Shown: positions 27,079 to 36,230, counted from the first letter of the stretch. The stretch is 64,000 nt of DNA from Deltaproteobacteria bacterium (GCA_026388715.1 JAPLJF010000033.1:62001-126000), one strand, 5' to 3'. Notes: a model not told the origin generated them from the sequence alone. A program made the numbers and translations.

Positions 27079-28272
27079 TTAACTTGAATGCAACGTGGAA
27101 TGACGAATGAGCTTCAAGGCAAGCCCAGCCGCCTGGTGCGAGGCGCCGGGTTGTCCAAGTTTACTGCGAACTTCGGCCAGGGCCATCTGCATTTCGTGTC
27201 TGGCCTTGTCATCAAAGAGGAGGCGGGCAAGTTCTGCCTCAATCTTTTCAGGATTGACCTCTTCCTGCAAAAGCTCGGTCACAACCAACCGCTCAGCAAT
27301 CAGATTGACCAGAGAAAAAAACTGCATATGCCTGACGAGTAATCTGCCTATATAATAAGTATGGGAAGATACCTTGTAAACGACCAGCATGGGGATGCCA
27401 AGGATCGCAAGCTCAAGGGTAACGGTACCCGAGGCCGCGACAACGGCATCACAGGCCGCCATCATATCATAGCGATCCTCGCGGATCAGGTGGATATCGA
27501 TGAGCTTTGAATAGTCATCCAGGCCATTGTTCCGCAGATCCTCTTCCGAGACAGTGGAGGCGACAGGCAGGAGAAAGACGAATTCCTGATCGTATTTTTC
27601 CGACAGACGCCGGGCGGCGGCCAGAAAGTCAGGGAGCAGCGCCGAGATCTCTTTCCGGCGGCTGCCGGGCAGAAGGCCGATCAGCTTATGCTCCGGGTTG
27701 ATGCCATGCCTCCGGCAAAAAGAGTCCCGGTCGGTTGTCACCTTGACCGAATCGAGCAGAGGGTGGCCGACATACTGGGCCGCAACCCCGCGGGTGCGGT
27801 AAAAGGACTCCTCGAAGGGCAGAATCACCCCGATGGTATCGACCAACCGGCCGATGGTCTTCACCCGCCCTGCCCGCCAGGCCCAGACCTGCGGGCTGAT
27901 ATAATAGAAGACCGGGATGCCGAGTTTTTTTGCCCTCTTGGCCAGCATCAGATTAAAATCGGGGAAATCGATCAGGATCAGCAGATCGGGACGGTCATCC
28001 GCCATCCTCTTTTTGAGGATTCTCTGGGCCGTAACAATATCAGGGAGATGGGTCAGCACCTCGATCAGGCCCACGACCGCAATCCTGCTGGCATCAAAGA
28101 GCAGCTCCACGCCTGCGGCTGCAAGCTCCCTGGAACCCATGCCGCAAAAGACCAGCTCCGGCTCCTGCCGGCGCATGGCCTGCACCAGACGGGCGCCATG
28201 AAGATCACCGGAGGCCTCGCCGGCAATGATCATTATTTTTTTAGGCACAGCCGGAACAGTTTCAGAGTTCAT
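27079..28272 (-). CDS. lpxB: Lipid-A-disaccharide synthase LpxB
   Basis: LpxB joins UDP-diacylglucosamine and lipid X to make the lipid A disaccharide at the inner face of the membrane. The protein has 397 residues. Seen: [18 protein letters not shown] at the N-terminus, [50 protein letters not shown] and [10 protein letters not shown], all LpxB signatures of this GT-B glycosyltransferase. Its start lies 5 bases beyond the stop of the upstream oxidoreductase gene, so the two form an operon. Other lipid A genes (lpxK, lpxC) are 8-10 kb away on the opposite strand. A short 3' fragment of this gene is found at about 24685. Confidence 0.97.
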   Translation of the reverse strand: MNSETVPAVPKKIMIIAGEASGDLHGARLVQAMRRQEPELVFCGMGSRELAAAGVELLFDASRIAVVGLIEVLTHLPDIVTAQRILKKRMADDRPDLLILIDFPDFNLMLAKRAKKLGIPVFYYISPQVWAWRAGRVKTIGRLVDTIGVILPFEESFYRTRGVAAQYVGHPLLDSVKVTTDRDSFCRRHGINPEHKLIGLLPGSRRKEISALLPDFLAAARRLSEKYDQEFVFLLPVASTVSEEDLRNNGLDDYSKLIDIHLIREDRYDMMAACDAVVAASGTVTLELAILGIPMLVVYKVSSHTYYIGRLLVRHMQFFSLVNLIAERLVVTELLQEEVNPEKIEAELARLLFDDKARHEMQMALAEVRSKLGQPGASHQAAGLALKLIRHSTLHSS

Positions 28273-28277
28273 GGCCG

Positions 28278-29276
28278 TTATCTCTTTTGCAGGGCCGCGG
28301 CAACAAGCCGGTACACTTCAAGCTCCTGATTCTGGCGGATCTGGGCCATCACCTGGAGGGCCACATCCAGGGCATGACGCCCGACCCGTCCGGAGACCAG
28401 AGGTTCGCTCCGGGTGCGGACGCATTCCACAAAATGGGCGATTTCATCCTTTAAGGCATCGCTGGCCGGAAAGGAGGTGACCTCGACATTCTGCCCCGGC
28501 GCGCCATTGGCCTGGATCTCGTCAGTCAGGTGGATGGTCATCACCTTTCTGTTGCTGAAATCGACATTGATATAAGAACCGGGTTGAAAGATCTGCATCT
28601 TCCGGATATTGGTGCGGGCAATCCTGCTTGCCGTCACATTGGCGGTGGCCCCATTCTCAAAGACGAGACGGGCGTTGGCAATATCCGTGGTAGCGGTCAC
28701 CACCGGGGCACCCACGGTCTGGATGGACTTCAGGGGTGATTTAACAATACTGAGAATAATATCAATATCATGGATCATGAGATCCAGCACCACATCCACA
28801 TCCACGCCCCGGTTTTTAAACGTTGATATCCGGCTGCTCTCAATAAAGACCGGAACGGTCAGAAATTTCTCCATGGCCTGAACCGCCGGATTAAAGTGTT
28901 CCAGATGCCCCACCTGCAGGATCAGTTTTTTGGCATCGGTCCGCCGGATCAGATCATCGGCCTCCTCCAGGGTGGTGGTGATCGGCTTTTCGAGCAGGAT
29001 ATCAACATCTGCCTCAATACAGTCGAGTGCCACCTGATGATGATAGCTGGTGGGCACGACAATGGAGACGGCATCAACCAGGGCCAGCAGTTCCCGGTAA
29101 TCGGTAAAGGCTGCGCAGCCACATTCAGCGGCAATCTTGCCGGCCATGACCGGATCGACATCGACCACGCCGATCAGCTCCACCCCTTCCATCCCTGCGT
29201 ATTTCTGGGCATGAAATTTTCCCAGATAGCCGACACCAATCACTCCAACCTTAATTTTCTTCACTGTATTCATCAC
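28278..29276 (-). CDS. Gfo/Idh/MocA-family NAD(P)-dependent oxidoreductase
   Basis: The protein has 332 residues. The N-terminal Rossmann fold begins [22 protein letters not shown], with EKPIT near residue 95 as the family's catalytic-lysine motif. It is followed by the mixed alpha/beta substrate domain ([17 protein letters not shown]). Such enzymes oxidise or reduce sugars and nucleotide sugars. Being immediately upstream of lpxB, it probably works on a lipid A or LPS sugar. GnnA, which oxidises UDP-GlcNAc for 3-amino lipid A, is one possibility, but its usual transaminase partner GnnB is not beside it here. The start is either 29276 or 29273 (two adjacent ATG codons). Confidence 0.85.
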   Translation of the reverse strand: MMNTVKKIKVGVIGVGYLGKFHAQKYAGMEGVELIGVVDVDPVMAGKIAAECGCAAFTDYRELLALVDAVSIVVPTSYHHQVALDCIEADVDILLEKPITTTLEEADDLIRRTDAKKLILQVGHLEHFNPAVQAMEKFLTVPVFIESSRISTFKNRGVDVDVVLDLMIHDIDIILSIVKSPLKSIQTVGAPVVTATTDIANARLVFENGATANVTASRIARTNIRKMQIFQPGSYINVDFSNRKVMTIHLTDEIQANGAPGQNVEVTSFPASDALKDEIAHFVECVRTRSEPLVSGRVGRHALDVALQVMAQIRQNQELEVYRLVAAALQKR

Positions 29277-29302
29277 TCAACCCTAAGATATTTCAATAAA
29301 AT

Positions 29303-29404
29303 TAAGCCGCTGTTAAAAAATAACTGTAACTTTAAAACATCGTAAGCGGCATAAGGGGCCGTAACGAAATGGATAAAAACATAATTGTTATTTCGTAACG
29401 GCCC
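29303..29404. repeat. Intergenic hairpin repeat, locus A
   Basis: The first half (GCCGCTGTTAAAAAATAACT with GTAACTTTAAAACATC) closely matches 50633-50668. The second half is a palindrome GGGCCGTAACGAAAT/ATTTCGTAACGGCCC with one mismatch. Related palindromes are at 50678-50730 and 59268-59312. It is non-coding and lies between livF and the oxidoreductase. Confidence 0.7.
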
Positions 29405-29490
29405 ATTGTATGATCTCCGGCAGATGTAATTTGCTAGACGCCACACCAAGAAACAGCAGTAAAGATTGCTGTTTCTTGGATGCGGCATAA

Positions 29491-29542
29491 GAGGCCGTTA
29501 TAAAAAGAGCAAGAAAAGCTTTGCTCTTTTTATAACGGCCTC
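29491..29542 (-). terminator. Long hairpin overlapping the livF stop
   Basis: GAGGCCGTTATAAAAAGAG and CTCTTTTTATAACGGCCTC pair perfectly, with TTGC/GCAA extending the stem to 22 bp or more. Its ends (GGCCGTTA) resemble the hairpin repeat family. It reaches the livF stop codon and probably ends the liv transcript. Confidence 0.7.
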
Positions 29543-30249
29543 TAAATCCCCAGATACGCCTTTTGCACCTCGGGATTGTCCAGCAGTCTCTCGGCGCTAT
29601 CGGTCAGAATAATCCGGCCATTTTCAATAACATATCCCCGGTCAGCAAGATGCAGGGCCTGATGCGCATTCTGCTCCACGAGGAATATGGTGGTATTGTG
29701 CTCCTTGTTGATCGTCTTGATGATTGCAAAGATCTGTTTAATCATAAGAGGAGCAAGGCCCATCGACGGTTCATCAAGGAGCAGGAGCTGCGGCCGGGCC
29801 ATCAAGGCCCGGGATATGGCCAGCATCTGCTGTTCGCCGCCGCTGAGCGTCCCTCCTGACTGATGCCGGCGCTCGGCAAGAAAGGGGAACAGCGAGTACA
29901 CATAGTCCAGATCCCGCCTGATCCCCGCCTTGTCGGTGCGCAGAAAAGAACCCAGGTCCAGGTTTTCCTGGACGGTTAGCTCGGCAAAGATATGCCTTCC
30001 TTCCGGGACCTGGCTGACCCCCATAGCCACGATCCTGTCAGGGGCAAGGCCCTGTATCTCCCGGCCCTGCAACAGGATCTGCCCGCCCCGGCACGCAACA
30101 ATCCCGGAGATGGCCATGAGCGTGGTGCTTTTGCCGGCGCCATTGGCCCCGATCAGGGTAATGATCTCGCCGGCATGGATTGTCAGACTGACATCCCGCA
30201 AGGCCTGGACATTACCATAACTTGCCTGAATATTCCTCAATTCAAGCAT
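29542..30249 (-). CDS. livF: Branched-chain amino acid ABC transporter ATPase LivF
   Basis: The protein has 235 residues from ATG 30249, preferred to 30264 because GGGGTGA precedes it and it matches the family start MLELRNIQASYGN. It has Walker A GANGAGKST near 36, the ABC signature LSGGEQQMLAIARALM-like segment (SGGEQQMLAISRALMAR) near 136 and Walker B LLLLDEPSMGLAP. It is one of two ATPases powering uptake of leucine, isoleucine, valine or related amino acids through LivHM. The start overlaps the end of livG by a few bases from the track start, so livG and livF are translationally coupled. It is the last gene of the operon. Confidence 0.95.
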   Translation of the reverse strand: MLELRNIQASYGNVQALRDVSLTIHAGEIITLIGANGAGKSTTLMAISGIVACRGGQILLQGREIQGLAPDRIVAMGVSQVPEGRHIFAELTVQENLDLGSFLRTDKAGIRRDLDYVYSLFPFLAERRHQSGGTLSGGEQQMLAISRALMARPQLLLLDEPSMGLAPLMIKQIFAIIKTINKEHNTTIFLVEQNAHQALHLADRGYVIENGRIILTDSAERLLDNPEVQKAYLGI

Positions 30250-30253
30250 GGCA

Positions 30254-31042
30254 TCACCCCACATCCTCGCCGAGATAGGCCTTGATCACTTCCCGGTTGG
30301 TGCGGATTTGAGCCGGCGTCCCCTGGGCGATCTTTTCCCCATAATCCATGACCACGATGCGATCAGAGAGGGTCATCACCAGTTTCATATCATGCTCAAT
30401 CAGGAGAATGGCATGACCCTCATCACGGATCTGGCGGATAAGGGCGACAAGGACAGCTGTTTCCTGGGGATTCATCCCGGCTGCTGGTTCGTCCAAAAGC
30501 AGCAGGAAGGGTTCGGTGGCCAGGGCCCGGCCGATCTCCAGACGCCGCTGCGCCCCATAAGAAAGATTGCCGGCAAATTCATTGACCTGCCCGGCGAGCC
30601 CAATTTTCTCAAGGATCTCGTAACTCTTATTGACGGTCTCCTGCTCTTCCTCTCTGGTCCTGCGATCACGGAGGATGGCGCCCAGGATCAACGAGCGGGT
30701 CCGGCAGTGTCTACCGATCATCACATTTTCCAGCACGGTCATCCGGGAGAACAAGCGGATGTTCTGAAAGGTCCTGGCCATCCCCTTTTCCGTGATCTTG
30801 TTGGGCTTCAGGTCATTCAACCGGGTCTGTTCTCCCGTTTCCGGGCACACAAGCTGGATATCCCCGCTGCTGGGCCGATAAATCCCGGTCAGACAGTTAA
30901 AAAGTGTGGTCTTGCCCGCGCCATTGGGGCCGATCAGGGCCACAATCTCCTTGTCCTGCACATCAAAATCAAGATGATCGAGGGCACGAATCCCGCCAAA
31001 ATCCATGGTCAGACCGCTGACGTCGAGAATCGGCTTATTCAT
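30254..31042 (-). CDS. livG: Branched-chain amino acid ABC transporter ATPase LivG
   Basis: The protein has 262 residues from ATG 31042 (MNKPILDVSGLTMDFGG, the usual family start); ATG 31054 or 31057 is also possible. Seen: Walker A GPNGAGKTT near 37, the long insert with NIRLFSRMTVLENVMIGRH typical of LivG, signature LSYGAQRRLEIGRALA, and Walker B LLLLDEPAAGMNP. The C-terminal GTPAQIRTNREVIKAYLG is the LivG-type tail. It lies between livM, whose stop is at 31047, and livF. It forms the heterodimeric ATPase with LivF. Confidence 0.95.
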   Translation of the reverse strand: MNKPILDVSGLTMDFGGIRALDHLDFDVQDKEIVALIGPNGAGKTTLFNCLTGIYRPSSGDIQLVCPETGEQTRLNDLKPNKITEKGMARTFQNIRLFSRMTVLENVMIGRHCRTRSLILGAILRDRRTREEEQETVNKSYEILEKIGLAGQVNEFAGNLSYGAQRRLEIGRALATEPFLLLLDEPAAGMNPQETAVLVALIRQIRDEGHAILLIEHDMKLVMTLSDRIVVMDYGEKIAQGTPAQIRTNREVIKAYLGEDVG

Positions 31043-31046
31043 CCGC

Positions 31047-32363
31047 TTATTCATCATCCTGTAAGGCGGCAGCGTTTTTTCGTCCCTGGAAACAATACGT
31101 TCTGCGGACACCCGCAATCAAGCCCTCTGGTTTGAAAATCATCATGGCCACCAGAATCGCGCCAAAGGCCAGCATCCGGTACTCTGACAGGGCCCGCAGA
31201 TACTCAGGAAGCAGGATCAGGATCAGGGCGCCAAGAATCACGCCGACAATGGAACCCATCCCCCCAAGCACGACAATGGCGAGGATGATGGCCGACTCCA
31301 TGAAGGTAAAACTTGCCGGATTGACAAAGGTGGTCTTGGCGGCAAAGATCACCCCGATCAGGCCGGCCCAGAAGGCGCCGAGGGCAAAGGCAGTCAATTT
31401 TATTCTGGTCTTGTCAATCCCCATGGCCTGGCAGGCGATCTCATCCTCACGCAGGGCCAGCCAGGCCCTTCCCAGCCGTGAATGCTGGAGCCTGTTCACC
31501 ACAAAGATGGTCAGGATCACCAGTCCAATCATCAGATAATACATATAAATCATGGCCTGATCAAGCGACATCTCCACCCCGAAAAATCCGGGACGGGGAA
31601 TATTGCTGATGCCGCTTGGCCCCTTGGAAAAGGCGTTCCAGTTTTCGAGAATCAGGCGGATGATCTCGCCAAATCCGAGGGTGACGATGGCCAGATAATC
31701 CCCGCGCAGACGGAGTACCGGGAACCCCAGCAGCACTCCGAAGAGTGCGGCCAGAAGCCCGCCGATGGGCAGCGCCGCCCAGAAGCCCAGATGAAAATGC
31801 AGGTTGAGCAGCGCGTAGCTGTAGGCCCCGATTGCATAAAAAGCGACATAGCCAAGATCAAGGAGGCCGGCCACCCCAACCACGATATTCAACCCCAGCC
31901 CGAGGACGATATACATCAGGGCGGTGGTCATGATATTGGCCTGATAGGTGGAGAAAAGATGGGGAAACACCAGGGCCACCCCTGAAAACAAGATGATCAG
32001 GGGATAGCGATAGCCCGGTCTTTGCAGGAGATCGTGAATGATCGAGTCCCGCGCCGGGCAGGCCGCCGCCTGTTGCCGGGCCGCCAGCCTCTCCTTCCTG
32101 ACCAGCCAGGCCTTGGCCAGCAGAGAGATGACAAAGCTGCCAATGGCCACATAAAAAATATTACCCCAGCGCCAGGAGACCGTTCGCTCAACGGGATTCA
32201 CCTTGATCACCATGATCGGAAAGGTGAGAAAAACAAACCAGAGCGAGACCAGCAGCGATCTTTTTAGTGCCTTACAGATTATTTTCTTGTTTTTTTTACA
32301 AGAAAATAATCTGCGAAAGGCACTTATCCCGTCTATCGGGGTTACTCCCTTTACGGTAATCAT
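31047..32363 (-). CDS. livM: Branched-chain amino acid ABC transporter permease LivM
   Basis: The protein has 438 residues from ATG 32363, ten bases after the livH stop; the track start at 32402 lies inside livH. It has an N-terminal extension with two membrane helices, as in E. coli LivM (425 residues). The core has YIVLGLGLNIVVGVAGLLDLGYVAFYAIGAY, LGFPVLRLRGDYLAIVTLGFGEIIRL and REDEIACQAMGIDKTRIKLTAF, the hallmark LivM segments. A long inverted repeat (32267-32325) lies in the coding sequence for residues about 13-32, which are lysine-rich (SCKKNKKIICKALKR), just before the first helix. It is a partner of LivH in the translocation channel. Confidence 0.95.
   Translation of the reverse strand: MITVKGVTPIDGISAFRRLFSCKKNKKIICKALKRSLLVSLWFVFLTFPIMVIKVNPVERTVSWRWGNIFYVAIGSFVISLLAKAWLVRKERLAARQQAAACPARDSIIHDLLQRPGYRYPLIILFSGVALVFPHLFSTYQANIMTTALMYIVLGLGLNIVVGVAGLLDLGYVAFYAIGAYSYALLNLHFHLGFWAALPIGGLLAALFGVLLGFPVLRLRGDYLAIVTLGFGEIIRLILENWNAFSKGPSGISNIPRPGFFGVEMSLDQAMIYMYYLMIGLVILTIFVVNRLQHSRLGRAWLALREDEIACQAMGIDKTRIKLTAFALGAFWAGLIGVIFAAKTTFVNPASFTFMESAIILAIVVLGGMGSIVGVILGALILILLPEYLRALSEYRMLAFGAILVAMMIFKPEGLIAGVRRTYCFQGRKNAAALQDDE
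32267..32325 (-). repeat. Long inverted repeat inside the livM 5' coding region
   Basis: CAGATTATTTTCTTGT and its exact complement ACAAGAAAATAATCTG face each other across a run of T, and AGTGCCTT/AAGGCACT extends the stem beyond a small internal loop. The stem-loop lies about 40-95 bases after the livM start codon and has the look of a terminator or attenuator (A/T-rich loop side), or of a small inserted palindrome. Confidence 0.75.
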
Positions 32364-32373
32364 AATGGCCCGC

Positions 32374-33276
32374 TCACACCTTCTTGGCCTCAGCCTTGCC
32401 AAGAAGGCCGGACGGTTTGAAAATCAGGATCAGGACCAGCAGGGAAAAGGCAAAGACATCTTCATAATCACTGGAGACATAACCGGTGGCAAAACTCTCG
32501 GTCAGGCCCAAGACCAGACTGCCGAGCACGGCGCCAGGAATCGAGCCGATCCCGCCCAGTACCGCCGCGGTAAAGGCCTTGATCCCGGCGATAAAGCCAA
32601 TGGCAAAATTAATCTGACCGATATGCGAGGCAATCAGCAGGCCACCGATGGCGGCCAGGGCTGAGCCGAGGATAAAGGTCGCGGAGATAACCCGATCCAC
32701 ATTGATGCCGACCAGCAGGGCCATGGTCCGATCCTGGGCCGTTGCCCGCATGGCCTTGCCTATTCGGGTAAATTTAATGAGAAGGGTCAGCGCCAGCATC
32801 ACCACAGTGGTGGTCAGCAGAATGACCAGATCAGAAGAACCAATGATATGGGCCACCGGTTCCATGAAGGCGAATTCAGGGATCAATGCGGGAAACGGCA
32901 GAAAGTCCGAGGTCTGGGCCAGGAGGACATAGTTCTGCAGCAGAATGGACATACCGATGGCGCTGATCAGCGGGGCCAGCCTTGGCGCGTGACGCAGAGG
33001 TTTATAGGCAATTTTTTCAACCGTGTAGCCATAGGCCGATGACCAGATCGCCGCCGCGACTCCAGCCACCACCACAATGGCGGCCAGGGGAAAGCCATAA
33101 ATCGACAGCACCGTAGCGACGATAAACGAGGTAAAGGCCCCGATCATGTAAATCTCGCCATGGGCAAAATTGATCAGCCCAATAATCCCGTAGACCATGG
33201 TATAGCCCAGGGCAATCAGGGCGTAGATGGAGCCCCTGGTCAAACCGCTTAAAAAGAGTTCAATGAAATAATCCAT
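32374..33276 (-). CDS. livH: Branched-chain amino acid ABC transporter permease LivH
   Basis: The protein has 300 residues from ATG 33276 (MDYFIELFLSGLTRGSIYAL), the usual family start; the track's extra 33 codons upstream have no family match. About eight membrane helices. Motifs: ALIALGYTMVYGIIGLINFAHGEIYMIGA and GIKAFTAAVLGGIGSIPGAVLG, typical of LivH. It forms the permease with LivM. It is first of the livHMGF run, but the binding-protein gene livK is separated from it by the unrelated beta-helix gene at 33463-34605. The SD before 33276 is weak. Confidence 0.95.
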   Translation of the reverse strand: MDYFIELFLSGLTRGSIYALIALGYTMVYGIIGLINFAHGEIYMIGAFTSFIVATVLSIYGFPLAAIVVVAGVAAAIWSSAYGYTVEKIAYKPLRHAPRLAPLISAIGMSILLQNYVLLAQTSDFLPFPALIPEFAFMEPVAHIIGSSDLVILLTTTVVMLALTLLIKFTRIGKAMRATAQDRTMALLVGINVDRVISATFILGSALAAIGGLLIASHIGQINFAIGFIAGIKAFTAAVLGGIGSIPGAVLGSLVLGLTESFATGYVSSDYEDVFAFSLLVLILIFKPSGLLGKAEAKKV

Positions 33277-33462
33277 ACGATTTTCAAGCCGGGAGTTCAC
33301 GTCTCGAATGTCAGCAACCAACTTGAAGCGACACAACCATATTTCTGATTGGGTTGGGATGCTGCAAGTTACCAAACCATACCGACTTTCAAACCGGACA
33401 AGTCAATCTGTTGCTGATATCCAGCAATAATGTCTTCATTCTTCTTCCCAGAGGGCTAACCA

Positions 33463-34605
33463 TTATTTCAAGTCCGGCACTGTGCAATCCGTATTTAATA
33501 GGTGCCCCGCATTGTCATCACAGGCCACACAAGTATATTCACCACCGGAGACGCCATTGATGATGGTTGACTGGCTTATTACGGTGACTGAGCTTCCAGC
33601 ATTACTGGCAAGCCCAGCAGTATCACCGGAAAGGGTACTGCGTCGTATCTTCACAGAGTTGGAACCGGCATCAATTGAGCTGTTATATACACCTTGACTT
33701 TTTACCCCCGACGCAACGATATTAACCCCGGTCATTACCGGCGAAGATGAATAGTTTTCTACACCAGAATTAGCAAAAAATCCCCCCGACACTACAATCT
33801 TAACCCCGGTCATTACCGGTGAGGAGGAATGGTTACTTACGCCAGCACTAATTCCCGCCACCGAGACGACAGAAAGGTTGCCCCCAATCATCACCGGCGA
33901 GGAAGATTCATTGGCAACGCCAAAACAGTTGGAGCCTCCAGGCGCAGGCAAAAGTACATTCACATCGGTCATTATCGGCGAGGAAGAATTCTTATTCCAA
34001 ACGCCATAATTTCCAACAGACTCCCCTGACACAGTAATATTCATCTCGGTCATTATCGGTGAGGAAGAGGAGTTCAACACGCCAATATTATTAGCGGCCC
34101 CACTCGATATTACATTCACATGTTGCAGTCGGGCCGTATTGTCAAGCCCGGTGGTATAAATGCCTAATGAACAATTAAAACCGCCAGTATGTGTAATAGT
34201 GAGATTGGACATGGTCGCATGATTGGCACCCTTGACAATCGCCGATGTTTCATCGGAGGGACCGTTAATCGCACCGGTCAACAGGGTAACGTTTTCACCA
34301 CCGCCGGCGACATCGACGTACTCCTTCATTATAAGGGGAGTCGTTATCGTATATTGCCCCGGGGCGATAAAGATGAGATAGGGATTAGTCGCGCTGGCAT
34401 CGGTGATCGAGTTCATCGCCGCCACCGGATCGGTAAATTTACCGTTATTCTTGGCCACGGTAACAACATTCTGCAAGGGTTTACCGCCACTTCCCATGGG
34501 AATCACCACTACCTGGTCTGCGGCTTGTGCGTATGAAAACAGCCAGATATATAAAAAACCGGCCAGCAGCAACATCATCCTGAAGCTGATCTTTCTGGTG
34601 TTCAT
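33463..34605 (-). CDS. Secreted parallel beta-helix repeat protein
   Basis: The protein has 380 residues from ATG 34605, preceded by AGGATGGAG. It starts with a signal peptide (MNTRKISFRMMLLLAGFLYIWLFSYAQA), then a pectin-lyase-like region. There are about six imperfect units of some 27-33 residues of the type NSSSSPIMTEMNITVSG, NYSSSPVMTGVNIVASG, SSSPVMIGGNLSVV, forming coils of a right-handed beta-helix. A C-terminal pair CVACDDN may make a disulfide or bind metal. The IFIAPGQYTITTPLIMK segment is the usual opening of such helices. Likely extracellular or periplasmic; substrate unknown. Its position between livK and livH is unrelated to transport and suggests insertion. Confidence 0.8.
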   Translation of the reverse strand: MNTRKISFRMMLLLAGFLYIWLFSYAQAADQVVVIPMGSGGKPLQNVVTVAKNNGKFTDPVAAMNSITDASATNPYLIFIAPGQYTITTPLIMKEYVDVAGGGENVTLLTGAINGPSDETSAIVKGANHATMSNLTITHTGGFNCSLGIYTTGLDNTARLQHVNVISSGAANNIGVLNSSSSPIMTEMNITVSGESVGNYGVWNKNSSSPIMTDVNVLLPAPGGSNCFGVANESSSPVMIGGNLSVVSVAGISAGVSNHSSSPVMTGVKIVVSGGFFANSGVENYSSSPVMTGVNIVASGVKSQGVYNSSIDAGSNSVKIRRSTLSGDTAGLASNAGSSVTVISQSTIINGVSGGEYTCVACDDNAGHLLNTDCTVPDLK

Positions 34606-34770
34606 ACTCCATCCTCTCTCGATAAAGTTATAAATTCCCTGAAGATGACGCATTCAGAAAGGGGTTTTCCATGCGACACAAAGTAGCATCTTTAGAGTTC
34701 AGCATATGGGAATCAGACAACAAGATCAACGCATAAGTCAAAAAAAAAACCAACTACTATGACTAAAAGA

Positions 34771-34802
34771 GCCTGAGACAAAGAAAGTTCTCAATCTCAG
34801 GC
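34771..34802 (-). terminator. Possible terminator after livK
   Basis: GCCTGAGA and TCTCAGGC form an 8-bp stem with a 16-base loop, just downstream of livK on the minus strand. A long T run on that strand follows about 20 bases later. It would separate livK from the beta-helix gene, or partly attenuate. Confidence 0.5.
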
Positions 34803-34835
34803 ATTGCTTCAAACATTATTGCAACAAAAAAGCAT

Positions 34836-35954
34836 TTATTTTACTTCAACAAACCGGCCATTCTTGACCTGATACATGGCAAAGCCAACACCCACGGCAT
34901 CTCCCTGCGCATCAAAATTGATAGTCCCCACTGGCGTATCAACTCTTTCTGCCTGCAGGGCCTTGGTCACCGCCGCTATCTCGGTGGAACCAGCCTTGTC
35001 AATGGCATTAAGAATGGCCAGGGAAGCGGAATAGGCACTTTCATAAAAGGCGCCGGGGTCACTGTTATAGGCCTTTTTATGAGCGGCAACGGCAGCCTGG
35101 GACAAGGGGTTTTTCGAGTTATCCTTTGGACCCGTGGCATAGACCCCTTCCGCATCCTTGCCGGCCACCTTGATAAAGGTATCATCCTTCACCCCGTCAT
35201 CGGAGAGAAAGGCTATGCTCATCCTTTTTTTACGCATCATGGAGACGATCTTTGAGGCCTCGGGATGATACCCGCCAAAAATAACGGCATCTGCCTGAGA
35301 CTGTTTGATCTTCTGGACAATGGCTGAATAATCGACAGCCCCGGGAGTGACCCCTTCAAACAGGACAACCTCACCCTTGCCGGATTTTTCAATAAACCCT
35401 TTGGCCAGCTCGGCCACACCTTTACCGTAGTCACCCTTGTCATGAATCACCGCAATTTTCTTAACCCCCAGCACGTTCAAGGCAAACTCTACTTCAGGTT
35501 TGGCCTGCATGTTGTCAGGGGCAATGGTCCTGAAAAAATTCGGATACCCACCACTCTGGGTCAACTCCGGACTGGTGGCCGATGGTGAGATCAAGATAAC
35601 ACCCGCCGCCTTATAGATAGGGAGGGCGGATTTAGTGGCACCGGAACAGGTATGGCCAAGAACGATATCAACCCCCTGAGAGACCAGCTTGGTGGCAATG
35701 TTGGCTGCAACCTCCGGTTTACACACATCATCCTCAATCAGCAGTTCCACTTTTTTGCCATTGACGCCACCCTTGGCGTTCACTTCATCCACCACCAGTT
35801 TTGCGGCATTCACGGTCGGCAGGCCGTAGGATGCCAGATCCCCGCTATGCGCCCCGGCAACACCCAGCTTTATGGTATCACCAGCCATGCCGGCTCCTGG
35901 AAGCATCATGGCCAGGACAACGGCCGCCGCTGCCACCAGAGTATTTATTTTCAT
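34836..35954 (-). CDS. livK: Periplasmic branched-chain amino acid binding protein (LivK/LivJ type)
   Basis: The protein has 372 residues: signal peptide MKINTLVAAAAVVLAMMLPGAGMAG, then a periplasmic-binding-protein type I fold beginning TIKLGVAGAHSGDLASYGLPTVNAAKLVVDEVNAKGGVNGKKVELL. It has VLGHTCSGATKSALPIYKAAGVILISPSATSPELT, where the backbone and serine/threonine side chains bind the amino acid in this family, and the paired cysteines (VCKPE...HTCSG) of LivK/J. It delivers substrate to LivHMGF. The gene is upstream of the permease genes, but the beta-helix gene intervenes. The stop is followed by a hairpin at 34771. An 11-bp palindrome lies upstream at 36011-36043. Confidence 0.94.
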   Translation of the reverse strand: MKINTLVAAAAVVLAMMLPGAGMAGDTIKLGVAGAHSGDLASYGLPTVNAAKLVVDEVNAKGGVNGKKVELLIEDDVCKPEVAANIATKLVSQGVDIVLGHTCSGATKSALPIYKAAGVILISPSATSPELTQSGGYPNFFRTIAPDNMQAKPEVEFALNVLGVKKIAVIHDKGDYGKGVAELAKGFIEKSGKGEVVLFEGVTPGAVDYSAIVQKIKQSQADAVIFGGYHPEASKIVSMMRKKRMSIAFLSDDGVKDDTFIKVAGKDAEGVYATGPKDNSKNPLSQAAVAAHKKAYNSDPGAFYESAYSASLAILNAIDKAGSTEIAAVTKALQAERVDTPVGTINFDAQGDAVGVGFAMYQVKNGRFVEVK

Positions 35955-36010
35955 TCTTGATTCCCCTTTTTTCCCTTCAATTGATGGATACTGAGCTGTA
36001 ATCTGTTAAA

Positions 36011-36043
36011 TAATATCAAACTATTTCATAGGGTTTGATATTA
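36011..36043. promoter_or_regulatory. Palindrome in the livK-lpxK divergent region
   Basis: TAATATCAAAC and GTTTGATATTA form a perfect 11-bp inverted repeat 11 bases apart. It lies 57 bases upstream of livK and 188 upstream of lpxK. It could be an operator or a hairpin in the leader. No other feature was seen in the 276-base gap. Confidence 0.45.
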
Positions 36044-36230
36044 TGACCAATTCAGTTCACATATTACAGGCTGAAACTCTTTACAAAAGAGAGTATCATT
36101 TGTCATACTCCTCAACCCAAAAAACAGTTTTGATAATACCATCTGACAGAAAAAAAACACCTTTTTTCAGTATTTCTGGCACGCGGCACACCCTGCAAAA
36201 GAGTCAATTCACCTCTAAATATAATTATCC

